In this document: piece after piece, positions 26,047 to 36,297 of the stretch
How the letters are laid out: each line of letters starts with the position of its first letter
Numbering within the stretch: position 1 is the first letter of the stretch
Assembly (NCBI GenBank): GCA_020081605.1
Contig: JAHREC010000049.1
Span: 3,844,001 to 3,908,000, forward strand
Length of the DNA: 64,000 nt
Source: Albifimbria verrucaria
Taxonomy: Eukaryota > Ascomycota > Sordariomycetes > Hypocreales > Stachybotryaceae
Direction of reading: 5' to 3'
Program-made: the position numbers and the translations under genes
The notes under the pieces: generated by a model
The model's database searches: none
Seen by the model: the letters and a program-made list of their open reading frames with translations, nothing else
Told to the model about the DNA's origin: nothing

Positions 26047-26205
26047 TGTTAATCGTGGGGAAAATGCCTTTACGGGTTAAAAAACACGCCTTGTAAGTTC
26101 AATCTATTGGGTCGTCAAGAGGAAATTTAATGACACTTGGGTTAAGGTGGATAACCTTAGAATGAAGGAAAGGAAACACGCCCAAGTAGTAAGGATATTC
26201 TTCTC

Positions 26206-26213
26206 CTTATATA
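26206..26213 (-). promoter_or_regulatory. TATA-like box of the mutase gene
   Basis: TATATAAG on the minus strand, 160 bases upstream of the start at 26046. Confidence 0.4.
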
Positions 26214-26774
26214 ATAAAGGCTGAACCTGCCGCCGTGCCTAAATGTTGTTGGTTTTGCTGGCGTTTCTGCGGTCAAGGGTAATCCCTGGCGCACATCAAA
26301 TCGGAGCTACGGCCAGTGTCTTGCGGAGATACCCTTTGGGTGGAATAACGTCGATCATTCTATTTGGAACTATCGAATGCCCTTGAACCAGCTCTTCATT
26401 CGCTTTTGCGACCATCTCCATCTTCAGCATGCCTTACGTTTCAGCTGCGATCTATCTGATTAACGCAGCATAGCTGGATATTTCAATATTTTGTTTGCCT
26501 TTCTCTCTCCTTGTAAAGTGCTTCACTATTAAATACAGCCCGTATACCACTACAGAATAGACAACGGCTGTTTCCTTTTCCGCTTCGGGAACTGAGCAGA
26601 CGCCGCTTTAAACTGTGCTATCCTGAGCCGCCTGAACTGAACAGAGAGCTCATGGCGAGCCAGGCTGAGGTTGTCTGAGTAAAGAGTCCCTGTTCTGGTA
26701 CTATACATACCACCCCTCCGCCTCATTTTCGCATTTCAACCTATCTGTCCATTATCCTTTTCACGTGAGACATC

Positions 26775-27610
26775 TCACGCCTTGAGAATCTTGACCAGCT
26801 CAGCAACGATGGCATCTCCTGCTTCTGCGGTGCCCGTGTTGCCGCCCATGTCCTTGGTTCTCAGCCCGGCGTCGATGGCGGCGCGGACCGCATCCTCGAC
26901 GATTTTAGCCTCGTGGGTAAGATTCAGAGAGTACCGGAACATCATGGCCACGGAAAGGATGGTGCCAATGGGATTCTAGAAATGATGTCAGCTCTGTACT
27001 TGCAGTGAATAGATATGAATCGCCCGAAACGGGTTCTTGACGTACGACAATCCCTTTCCCGGATATGTCCGGCGCGCTACCTGTCATCTGCGTTAGTGAC
27101 TGATATCTACATAGGGGCTCGAGTGGAGGATAGGAGTCTTACCATGAATCGGCTCATAGATGGAACGCAGTGGAGAGCTCGGAATCCCGCAGAGACTCGC
27201 GCTCGGGAGGAGGCCGATGCTTCCAGCTATGGCGCTCGCCTCGTCGCTGAGAATATCGCCTGAAAACTCGTCAGCTAAAACGACTTCGAGGTGGACAAGG
27301 GGCTTCGCTCACCTGCCAAGTTGGGCGCTATCATAACGCCATTCAGCTGCCTCGGGTTCTTGACCATGATCATGGCCGCGCTGTCAATAAGCTGATGCTC
27401 GACCTTCAGCTCTGGAAACTCGTTTTTGAAGACCTCATCAACCACGCGACGCCAGAGTCTGCTTGTCGCCAGCACGTTCGCCTTGTCCAGCGAGATGACC
27501 CGCGATTCTCCCCTAGTCCTAGCCAAGAAGCCACCCATCCGCGCGATACGCTCCATTTCTGGTTTCGTATAAACAGCAGTGTCATCCGAGCCAAGAGGTG
27601 GACCTCTCAT
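26775..27610 (-). pseudogene. 3-isopropylmalate dehydrogenase (LEU2-like), 5'-truncated fragment
   Basis: C-terminal half of a leucine-pathway dehydrogenase (beta-decarboxylating family). Clear blocks are [101 protein letters not shown] and GDAIVAELVKILKA. Introns lie near 27312-27259, 27141-27075 and 27045-26977. The N-terminal half, with the catalytic Arg/Tyr region and ELTGG motif, is not found upstream on this strand; sequence past about 27640 is unrelated and has stops. So this is a truncated copy, not the working housekeeping gene. Copies of leu2-type genes do occur in fungal metabolite clusters, and this one sits next to the RiPP genes, but a role for it is speculation. Confidence 0.75.
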
Positions 27611-28382
27611 CCATTGCGAAGATTGTTGGCTGTTCGTCTATGGACGATCTCGGGGTTCCGAATACTGCGGTCAGCATACAGGCTCCACTCGTTGCTATCA
27701 CACTGCATATCGTTGAGATAGGAAATAGATCTTAAGGTTACATTGTTTTGGAGGGGAAAATGCATTGCCCCGGGAACGTCTGGGTTACTACCCTGCAAAC
27801 GATATGCAACCCTTGTGTGCGCATTCTTGCTCGAGTTTGTGGAGTATACTGTGTACATCCCATACCTAGTGACTTTGAGACAGGGCTGTGGAGCTTCAAA
27901 AGTTCAATGCATAATGATTGTGACTCTGATGAACTAGTTTAGGTGCCATGGCGTGATCATGATTCTATCTCGGCCCTGTTTACTGCGTCTTGTACATCGG
28001 CATCGTCCTGTGGCTACCTGAATCACGAGTGCACATCATGAATATTCTCACTATGCCGAAGACTCCCCAGATGGAACATTCCAGCAAGTTGAAGTTGAAG
28101 AGACAATATTTTGTCCTACTAACATGCATACCCAAAATGTCTCTTATCCACCTACTAACCACGGGACAGTTGTCATGTACATTCGTTCAAAATTGCACAG
28201 GCCTGTCCGAAGTACAAGGTGAAACAGGTAACTGGAAATGCGGTGGTCTACGTGAACCTAACTAAGAACCCTCAATCCTGATCTAAGAGTTATTGAGAAA
28301 AACCACTCTGAATTCGTTGAGAGTTGAGATCAGGGAAGAGCGGATTGGCTGGGCCTGGCCTAGTTGACCCAAATATTCTGCC

Positions 28383-29148
28383 TCACTCTGAATCTGTGTT
28401 CAATGCTACTCCAGCCTCTGTATCACGGCCGGGATCTAAAATAATGTTGCCGCAGTGTTTGACGTGTCCCTCACTGTCTGATCGCGGTTCCACCATCTTT
28501 CCATTAAACCGTGCCCTGTGTTCTTTCCTCCAGTAAAAGATGCAATGAACGACATGCCAATGACCGGTCATATGGAATCTTCCATTAGGATCACCGGCCA
28601 TTTTGGCAATCTCCTCAACACTGATCTCTTTGGTATGTGCGGAATCAGTCCAGTAAGTCCATTTGCCATCGACTCCTGGCCCAGAACGCTCAAATTCTTC
28701 TGTCAACTCGTCATCCCGACAGTGTTCAGGAAGCCAAGCAGCGGCCAGCGAGTCATACTTGCAGCCCAAAGCTAATGCTTCTTCGATGGACTTACCACAA
28801 TCACAGGACCGAAGTTCAAGTGCATTGTGTTCTTTAGCTGACACTTCTCCTTTAAATGGACATGTTCATGGGCACGCGTTAGTGGCTGAAACAAGCTGAT
28901 CAGACCGGAGATTGCAAATGCAATCAAGATCAAATCTTTCACAGTAGAAAGTGAAGGCTTGAGCCAATTTCTGGAAAGTATTTCAGGGTGCTTCGAGAAA
29001 TCGTTGGAGGAAACCGAAGAGCTATCCGAGTTGTCGTTAATGAGGGATTGCCCTTCTTGGCCTCCTTTGAGCCTATCACTATATGTCAGTCTCTTGCTTT
29101 ATAAAACATATAGATTATGAATTGTCACCATTTATATTTCGATGCCAT
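28383..29148 (-). CDS. UstYa-family (DUF3328) oxidase A of the RiPP locus
   Basis: About 238 residues: exon 1 29148-29129, intron, exon 2 29078-28383. Type II membrane topology: a polar N-terminus, one membrane segment (VKDLILIAFAISGLISLF), then the lumenal domain. Family hallmarks are RSCDCGKSIEEALALGCKYDSLAAAWLPEHCRDDE and two HxxHC motifs, HVVHC (in TGHWHVVHCIFYWRKEHRARFNG) and HVKHC. UstYa proteins cyclise ribosomal core peptides oxidatively in ustiloxin-type pathways; the His/Cys motifs are thought to bind the metal. One frame break near 28848-28852 (TTT one short) lies between the membrane segment and the Cys motif. With it the length is exactly 239 codons. It shares the minus strand with oxidase B and lies about 2 kb from the precursor gene. 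Confidence 0.85.
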
Positions 29149-29815
29149 TATGATAATCTTAACTTTGGATTTGAGTCTAATGCTTGAAGAAGATGTGGGA
29201 GTAGAAGTTACCCGTTGCACTGGGGCTTTGGGGGTAGAGACTTAGACGGTCTCAAATAATTGCATAAACACTCAGGGATGTTCAAGAACATGTGGCAAGC
29301 GCCCGACCCCTCCTTAATCATCGAATGAGCCGAGTCAGCTAGCTAACCAATCCCCACTCCCACTCCTACCTGGATGGATGCATATGGGTCAGACATGGGC
29401 GACGCTGCAGCGCTGTGGCCGAGTCATTCAAGTTACATCGAGCTTATTATCCTGTGTCATCTGAGGATCAAATCAACGTCGGGCACAAGCTAGAAGTTGA
29501 GCTTGAGCATCTCTCTACCTTCTGAAAATTTCCAAAGGAAAATACCAGGATACGCAGAGTTTCCGTCAAGTGTTTCTTAACGAATTTGCCTATCGGTCAG
29601 TTTCTAAATTCCAAAAGGTCATCACTTTGAATTATTTCATGAATCTTACAGTACAACATTGAGTTACTTGAAGTCATTGTGGTCCTTTCTATTGATTTAT
29701 AGCTTTCAAGTTTTACGACAACTTATAGTTCAATTTTTCTCTCACAAAAGTGGTATGCTCTCTTAGGGAGAACATGCTCTTAACAGTTCGATTCGAAGAC
29801 AACCATTTATCTTCT
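29149..29815. other. Intergenic spacer between two UstYa genes
   Basis: AT-rich, contains the promoter of oxidase A; no coding frame supported. Confidence 0.4.
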
Positions 29816-30484
29816 TCACTTTAACATAACGCACTTATGGTGAGAGGCTTTGATTCTCGTATTTTGTGCTTTCCAATCTTCAAACAATGCCGTGTTTGCA
29901 CAATGCATCGTATGAGTGAACTCTGCAACAGTCTCCACGACTGGTTTGTTGAGAGTCAACGCATGGTGTAGCAGCTCCCAAGTGTACATGCAATGCATGA
30001 CGTGAAACTGGTGGTTTGTCCAAACATGAGGAGTATGTTTCAAAACCTCTATGTCTTGTGGTAACTCTTTCGTAAGATTGGAGTCTGCGTACCACTTCAA
30101 TCCACCACGCTCCTGGGCTTTCTCCCAATAACGGTTGAAGATTTCCTCATCAAAGCACTCGGGTGGTTGCCATGAGTAATTGAGGACATTGAATGTGCAA
30201 CCTAGTGCAGTAGCTTCTTCTGGGGTTGAACCGCAATCATTGGTAAACCCACTGGATGAATATTTCGGACCCAAATCGAGAGTTGTGAAAGTCAAAACGC
30301 TGACGATGATGACTATGATCACAGACACCGTAAGACGTATTGCAGTAGAAGAGAAAATAAATTGACGAAATCGCGATTCCGTCACCTTGCTTAGTGAAGA
30401 CTTTTCTTTGAGGTCAAGCTCGACAAAGTCAAGAGCGGTTATGGTCTCTTGATCACTTTCCTCTGAGCTGGTTGAACGAGGCAT
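29816..30484 (-). CDS. UstYa-family (DUF3328) oxidase B of the RiPP locus
   Basis: 222 residues, single exon, unbroken. Polar acidic N-terminus (MPRSTSSEESDQE), a membrane segment at about residues 45-68 (SSTAIRLTVSVIIVIIVSVLTF) and then the conserved domain. NDCGSTPEEATALGCTFNVLNYSWQPPECFDEE corresponds to the Cys-Gly start of the family. The two motifs are HVMHC (in TNHQFHVMHCMYTWELLHHAL) and HTMHC. Spacing between the motifs is about 33 residues, normal for the family. Predicted oxidative tailoring of the repeat peptide encoded 0.7 kb away and transcribed divergently from it. Paralogous to oxidases A and C but clearly diverged; which reaction each performs cannot be told. Confidence 0.9.
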   Translation of the reverse strand: MPRSTSSEESDQETITALDFVELDLKEKSSLSKVTESRFRQFIFSSTAIRLTVSVIIVIIVSVLTFTTLDLGPKYSSSGFTNDCGSTPEEATALGCTFNVLNYSWQPPECFDEEIFNRYWEKAQERGGLKWYADSNLTKELPQDIEVLKHTPHVWTNHQFHVMHCMYTWELLHHALTLNKPVVETVAEFTHTMHCANTALFEDWKAQNTRIKASHHKCVMLK

Positions 30485-31219
30485 GGTAAAAGTGACTGCT
30501 CAAAGTTTCTCTAAGTCAGATTCAGAGTAAGAAGGAGCTAGAGCATGATGAAAACCATGGATGAGGAGGACGACGGAAAGGTATCCCTCCGCTTTGAAGA
30601 AGTCCTATGTCAGGCGAGAGGGTTAATCAACATAGTGGTGTGTGAAGCATACCATCCAAGGAGGAGCCGGATGATGCCTCGCAGATCAATGGCGGTGTGT
30701 GTGAGATATTGAAGCTAAATGCTACAGGAATGTCGTACGATCTGCTGTAGCAGGAAGGTGCATTGTGATGAGGAGGCTTTAAGCGTATGTGGCAAGCATA
30801 TCTGACTGCAGTGTTACGCATCTACACATCCACCATGATCACATCCGGAAGCGGAAACTGCAGCTTTGGACAGGGTCACCAGAAAATAGTATCACAGTGA
30901 ACATTCCATTGTCAACCATACTGTGCAGAGGTCCGTTGTCATCTTGGCCCTTTGCAGTTTGGTATATGCACAAGGATGGGTATTGCATCTGATGTCGTAC
31001 CCTCCTGGCCCTCACCACCATCGCGACCTGTGGGTCCTCGAGTTTAGTCTTTTCAACTACTTTGAATATCTCATTGCACAGAGGTCTTGTGGTTTAGGCA
31101 GACTAGGAGTATAAGTCTCAGACATTCCCACATTAAACATACTCCAGCACATCAACCCAAACTGCTAGTCTGGATCACCTACCCTCAATATTTAGATCAT
31201 ATTCTTTAGCATCTTCATA
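30485..31219. other. Divergent promoter region of oxidase B and the precursor gene
   Basis: 735 bases separating head-to-head starts at 30484 (-) and 31220 (+), so both genes could share control elements. No TATA box at a good distance for the precursor. No gene seen. Confidence 0.5.
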
Positions 31220-32000
31220 ATGAAGTTCCTTCTTTACGCTGCTTTGGCCTCTGTGGTTATTGCTGCTCCTCTTGTTCAGCTCAACAATGAAGCCTGTAAG
31301 TATCACACTTTCATAATTGATGTATGTCAGCATATGAAAACTTACGTCTCTTTAGTGAAAGCTCGCGAGCCTCAGTTCCAGGTTGGTTAAACCTTTTAAA
31401 TACCAGAGAGTCTACTAATTCAAATTAGCCGTTCAAGGCCGATGAGAAGGATGCCGGCTACAGGCGTGACCCTCAATTCCAGCCATTCAAGGCAGACGAG
31501 AAGGACGCTGGCTACAAGCGAAGCTCCCAATTTCAGCCTTTCAAGGCTGATGAAGAAGAGACTGCTTATAAGAAGCGTAACCCTCAGTTCCAGCCGTTCA
31601 AAGCTGATGAGAAGGACGCTGGCTACAAGCGAAGCCCTCAGTTCCAGCCGTTCAAGGCAGACGAGAAAGATACTGCCTACAAGCGTGATCCTCAGTTTCA
31701 GCCTTTCAAGGCTGATGAGAAAGATGCCAGCTACAAGCGCAGCCCTCAGTTCCAGGTTAGTTAGTCCTTCAAAACACAGAAATTTATACTAACCAATTCA
31801 GCCCTTTAAGGCTGATGAAAAGGAGATTGCTCACAAGCGTGATCCTCAGTTCCAGCCTTTCAAGGCTGATGAGAAGGACGCTGGTTACAAGCGAACCCCC
31901 AGTTTCAGCCGTTCAAGGCTGACGAGAAGGAAGCTGGATACAGGCGTGACCCCAATTTCAGCCATTCAAGGCAGATGAGGAGAAGGTAGATCAGTACTAA
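31220..32000 (+). CDS. Repetitive secreted RiPP precursor (dikaritin/UstA type), Kex2-processed
   Basis: About 209 residues from four exons: 31220-31295, 31356-31381, 31429-31755 and 31802-32000. A signal peptide (MKFLLYAALASVVIAAP) and a short leader end at KAR. About ten repeats of the type xPQFQPFKADEKDAGYKR follow. Each ends in a basic Kex2 site (KR, RR or KKR), so mature peptides of about 16 residues are expected. QFQPFKADE is invariant in the repeats read in frame; the first residue (D, S, N, E or T) and positions 12-16 vary. Two runs (31896-31900 and 31950-31953) are each one base short and put the last two repeats out of frame; a stop then follows shortly. Such precursors feed ustiloxin, asperipin, phomopsin and epichloecyclin pathways, and the neighbouring UstYa genes support the same role here. 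Product and bioactivity unknown. Confidence 0.85.
31368..31990 (+). repeat. 54-base coding tandem repeat, about 10 units
   Basis: Direct repeats of 54 bases (57 in the third unit) within the precursor gene, with strong nucleotide identity in the CAGTTCCAGCCTTTCAAGGC core. Two units are split by an intron at the same codon boundary. Confidence 0.9.
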
Positions 32001-33743
32001 TAAGCCCCAAGAAAGCCATACTGTGGAAAAAATGTCTCTGGAGAGGTAGCTGCGTGACTGCAGAAGGACAGCTTACTGATATGGGTTGAATATGTAACTG
32101 CACAGACACTCGTTACCCCAGGAAAGTAAGAGTGGGAGCAGTGCAACTGTTTCTTGGATGATGTCACTCTTTTGGACTAAAGATAGGTTAAGGATTGATT
32201 AACAGTGTTGCCTTAAGTACAATGATGTTTTTATTCGTGTGGAATTAGATTCCTTGTCGTTTTTGGTGTGAATTTTTGACGAATCCAACGAACGATATTT
32301 CAAACCAGCGGCCCTACTACTATCTTATGCGGTACCCCTAGACGATGCATGTTTGGCTCACAAACATTTTGATTTATGGGTAGTGTCATGTATGCGTCCA
32401 AAGTAAAATCAGCCTCCACAACATTGGAAGAAGGAGGGTTTAGATCAAAATATGCTTGATCCCACGCTTGCACTGGATATCATGTATCAGAGCCGCAGTA
32501 AGCGATGGCTATCGTGTCACTGCAAAGGCTCTTTCCAGTTAGTAGTAAGAGATCCGGTCAAATATCTTCAACAGGACTATGCGGAGGATGTACAGTCTAT
32601 GCATGACAAGCCCTCGTGGAGGGATGCGTATGCATATGCACATGCACTCTAACTAAGCCCGTGTGCGGCACAGGTCCTGGGATGCCGCCTTGATTTACAA
32701 ATCTCATAATGACATGGTGCATGATTTGACTGTTTTTGGAAAATGGTCTCTGTGGACCTCTTCAACGTTATATCCGCTTCTAATTGGTCCCATTTGCCTA
32801 GATAGGTTTTGAAAAACATTGTAAACATGTGATGATCAATATCCGAGAAGGACGTACGAAGGTGAGGGTTCTCTTTGCAAAACATCATAATAGAGACTTG
32901 CGTAAGTAATGATGCTCTAGATGACTCGGTCCTACATCGCCAGCTTGCTTATCTCGTTTATGACATAATAGCATTCACCCACAGGCCCAAGATTTGAATA
33001 ATCCTGGCAACTGCTTTTTTGCTCAACATAGGTATATTGGTGCTTGGTTGATAAGATCCTAAACTGGACCAGGTCTCACATGTGGAGAAAGAGGGTCTTA
33101 TGCGTTGCGACCTTGGTCCATCTCTAGATGCAACTTCAAGCATCGCGTCACTCAATAATGAACATGGTACGCCATGCATTAGAACAGGGCTTCCCGCCTG
33201 AATAACATCGATGAGTCCGGACAAGACTCGGTGTCACTAAAATGTGCCGAAGGCGAGAACACGATAACAAAGGCTGGTGTCTATGTCAGCCCGTTGCCCC
33301 CATGCTGACTGTTTCCAATAGCAACCCACCTTAGTCCCGCACTGTTGATCATTAGATATCGCCATGTACACAGTGCTAGACATCTGGGTCTGGCCGTTAC
33401 AGCAGATCCGCCTGGGAGACCAGAGCCTCAGTGAGGACATATCGTGCCACGCCATTGTCCGACTGCAGGCGTCTAAGGTAGGATCCGATGTGACAACAAT
33501 GTGGGCTCACCAACACAATGCATAAGTGCCTCCTGTACCATAACTAGTTACTTGTGCCCTCGGAGATGTTACGTTTGTCATTCGGTTTTCAAGTCTAGCG
33601 GAGAAATGTATGGAGACACATGGGAGCCCCATCTTAGACATACCCTCCGACATTGATTCTTCCACTTCATTTTTTGAACCAGAATTTACCATATTCTTGA
33701 CCAGGAATCTAAAGTAATTCAAGCAAAGTCTCATTACGAAACC
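32001..33743. other. Region between precursor and oxidase C, 1.7 kb
   Basis: Short open frames on both strands (for example minus 33455-33237 and 33224-32958) without domain, start context or family likeness. It may hold decayed coding sequence; nothing supported as a gene. Confidence 0.4.
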
Positions 33744-34498
33744 ATGGATGACAGTCGGTGCCCAACACCAGAGAAGGAGCCATTCCTTCTGGGTTTACCC
33801 GCTAATATACATCGTCGAAAGGCCTGGAGCCCAAGATTTGTCGCAGCCTTTTGGTCTGCGGGTCATATTCTTCTCTTCACAATTCTCGGTGGCATCCTAG
33901 TTCTCACTGTTCGAGACACCATCATCAAAACAAATAATATGCCATCTTCTCTCCCAAAGAGGACAGAATTCGGAGGCCTGCCAGTGCAGTACGATGACCC
34001 CAAGGTCCATATGTCATTTGTCCCTCCACTGGTGGTGCCGCAGCAGCCCGGAAGGCTGGTTGCGGGTTCGATCTCTTTGCCAATGGATGGGCACCTGGCC
34101 CGTGTTTTGACGCGGAGAAGCATGACTATTTTGTCAATCAGCGTGACTACTACTTTTGGGAAGACAAAGCCAAGAATCACCGGGTACATCAAGACAAGCT
34201 GCTCGAGGGAAACTTAGAATACCCAGAGCTGTTTGTTAGCTTTGAGGAACACTACGAGCACTGTCGCTACTTGCTCAATGGGACAAAGCGCTATGCCCAC
34301 AACCCAACTCTGGGAGTCTTGGATATTCACATGGATGAGGAGCACATGAATCATTGCATCGACTTTTTGAAAGAGTCACGAGACCCATACAACTTGGAAG
34401 AAGGAGTCATAGCGTACTTTGGGCACAGGAAATGTTTCCTCCCCGTTCTGATATCAATTCTGAGCTCTAATGGATGGAAAGCTTGCCATCACGTATGA
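33744..34498 (+). CDS. UstYa-family (DUF3328) oxidase C, divergent member
   Basis: About 251 residues, single exon with one break. N-terminal cytosolic part (MDDSRCPTPEKEPFLLGLPAN), membrane segment (AGHILLFTILGGILVLTV), then the lumenal part. GCGFDLFANGWAPGPCFDAEKHDYF is the counterpart of the Cys-Gly region, and two HxxHC motifs follow: HYEHC (before RYLLNGTKR) and HMNHC (before IDFLKE). The break is a CCC at 34047-34049, one base short; with it the gene is exactly 252 codons. It is transcribed in the same direction as the precursor and closes the locus on the right. More distant from A and B than these are from each other, suggesting a different reaction. Confidence 0.8.
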
Positions 34499-34819
34499 TG
34501 CTTTCAAGCAGGAAACCAGGGATGGGAAGTGGATGGGACATTCTTGAAGACTACTATGGTGCAATTGACGTCCATTCGCAGGAATGGTACATACCACAAA
34601 TCATAGTTCGCTCACCTGCGAATCCAACTTGGTGAACGATTTCGTGTTGCTGTCTTAGCACATGCTGTGCATAAATTGGTGATGCGTATGCTCTTGTCGC
34701 AGTCTAACGGTTGTCCTAGGATAGGATATAGCTATAGGTATCTGTGAACAAAGGCTGAAGCCGTAAAAAGGAGGATAAGGAAAATGAAATAAACAATCGA
34801 AAAGAAGACAGAAAAAATA

Positions 34820-34919
34820 CAGGTTCAGGACTCAAACCCGGCTGTCTGGTTCCCCTTCGAAGCACAACGTGATTATTGGGTGTCATAATCCGCGTATTTG
34901 CCAGCTACACCATCCTCGA
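34820..34919 (-). tRNA. Degenerate tRNA-like Pol III unit, copy 1
   Basis: Reads on the minus strand with an A box-like GGTGTAGCTGGCAAATACG and a B box-like GGGTTTGAGTCC, then a TTTTTT stop (about 34813-34818). Acceptor and T stems are poorly paired. The anticodon position reads ATG in a long interrupted loop, so this is not a working standard tRNA. About three-quarters identical to copy 2. Confidence 0.4.
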
Positions 34920-34994
34920 GCGGTCCTCCTTTGCAATTAGTATTTATATCAAGTTTAATTTTGAAGTCTGGATTAAAAAGAATAATAAAAATTG

Positions 34995-35093
34995 CCGGGT
35001 CCAGGACTCAAACCTGACTCTCTGACCCCCTTTCGGGCACAATATTGCTATTGCGTGTCAAAGTCAGCGTGTTTACCAGCTACACCACCCCGG
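34995..35093 (-). tRNA. tRNA-like gene with intron, Gln(TTG)-like, copy 2
   Basis: On the minus strand: acceptor CCGGGGT pairs nearly fully with GACCCGG, the A box is GGTGTAGCTGGTAAACACG, and the anticodon loop CTTTGAC has TTG. An intron-like insert of about 25 bases follows the anticodon. The T arm TCAGG-TTTGAGT-CCTGG is intact, and a TTTTT terminator lies just downstream (about 34987-34991). Two mismatches make function uncertain; it may be a tRNA-derived relic that is still transcribable. Confidence 0.5.
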
Positions 35094-35165
35094 GTGACTC
35101 TCTGCAGCTTATTTTATTCTATATAAGACTTAATATTTAAATTTTGAGTAATGTAGACTAGGAAA

Positions 35166-36297
35166 AGAGTTTCCAACCCTGATAGCCAGCCTCAATCTCT
35201 CTCCCTCTTCCTATAAATTACGGTTCTTGGTTGCATGCGTCATAGTCTGCTGGCTTACTGGAGTTGTCTGACACTGCGTTAGGTTTCTGTTATGTTTGTC
35301 TATACCGAGCTACGAAGAATGTAGGTAGCCAAAGCCGTCCTGTGGGACCACTGCTGCTGTCGTGGGCCATGCGACCTGCCTGGCTGTTGAGCAATATCAA
35401 TTTCTGACCAAGACGAGGAATAACATGCATCATGCATAATGCAGCATCACGGCGTGGCACAATCTCGCCACTATACAGCCGTTAAAGTGCAAAGTCCCTC
35501 ATGCGTTGAATCACCTAGACTGGTTGGCGTGGGACATCCGAGGCCCACGATGCTGGGAGTCGTGTCCCGGAACCATCCGGTCTGCACAACTACCAAATCA
35601 GTCAAAATGCACCTCTCAGCCCTAAACTCACACTAGGGAGCCTTACCTGCAGTGTGGGATCCACCACTGTTGGTTGCTTACCCCAGCTGATCAACAGATG
35701 GCCTGCTTATGGAAGGTATGTATACAGTACACGGTGCAGCCATCATGTTCGGGCCCTGGGCTCGGGCGCAAGCAAGGCATCTCGTAGAAAAAGGAATAGA
35801 TCAGCATATGCAGGAATTCAATTCTTAGTTTCTCATGCATTAAAAATGCGATATAATTGGCTAATCGTTGGTGTAACACCAGCCAGGCAACTTTGCGCTC
35901 CATAACGTACTCCCAAACTAGTAGGCCCTGAACAAAAGATCCCCAAGATCAGTGGTCAGCTTGTGCAGATCTTATATTCTAAACAATCCTAGTAGTGTGA
36001 TTGTGTAACCTGCAGTCGGTCTCGTCCTGCAGTTCACAGCATTCAAGAAACATACGCTGCGATTTCTTGGATAGGCAGGTGAATGAATACATATCTGCAA
36101 GGATATCATAGAGCTCTCCGGGCAATTCTCCACAAGTTTATATGGATAACACATGAACAATCATAGCGGAGCAATTCTCCGTGAGCACACCAGCATGCAT
36201 GGTCGATAGATTTCAGGGTTGAGAAACAGCAACTTTCCATGGCTTCCTATGTAACGTAGTACATTTTATACGCAATCGATATTGAAATTATTGCCGC
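35166..36297. other. Spacer without a gene
   Basis: 1.1 kb with only short frames on both strands and no domain. Confidence 0.45.

Larger units (their letters stand above)
34820..35165. repeat. Tandem duplication of a 175-base tRNA-plus-AT-tail unit
   Basis: The two tRNA-like units are offset by about 175 bases. Each is followed on the plus strand by a related AT-rich segment (ttaattttgaagtctgg and ttaaattttgag..agactagg). Confidence 0.5.

Noticed and set aside
27607..27858. Minus-strand frame upstream of the LEU2 fragment as its missing N-terminus
   Set aside because: The residues show none of the N-terminal dehydrogenase blocks, and the frame does not join the fragment.
31220..32000. Repeat precursor as an alpha-pheromone gene
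   Set aside because: Kex2-spaced repeats fit, but the units are 16 residues without the WC..PGQPCW-type core of filamentous ascomycete pheromones, and UstYa genes flank it.
32649..33455. Minus-strand frames between the precursor and oxidase C as a further cluster gene
   Set aside because: No domain, poor coding character and no consistent splicing.
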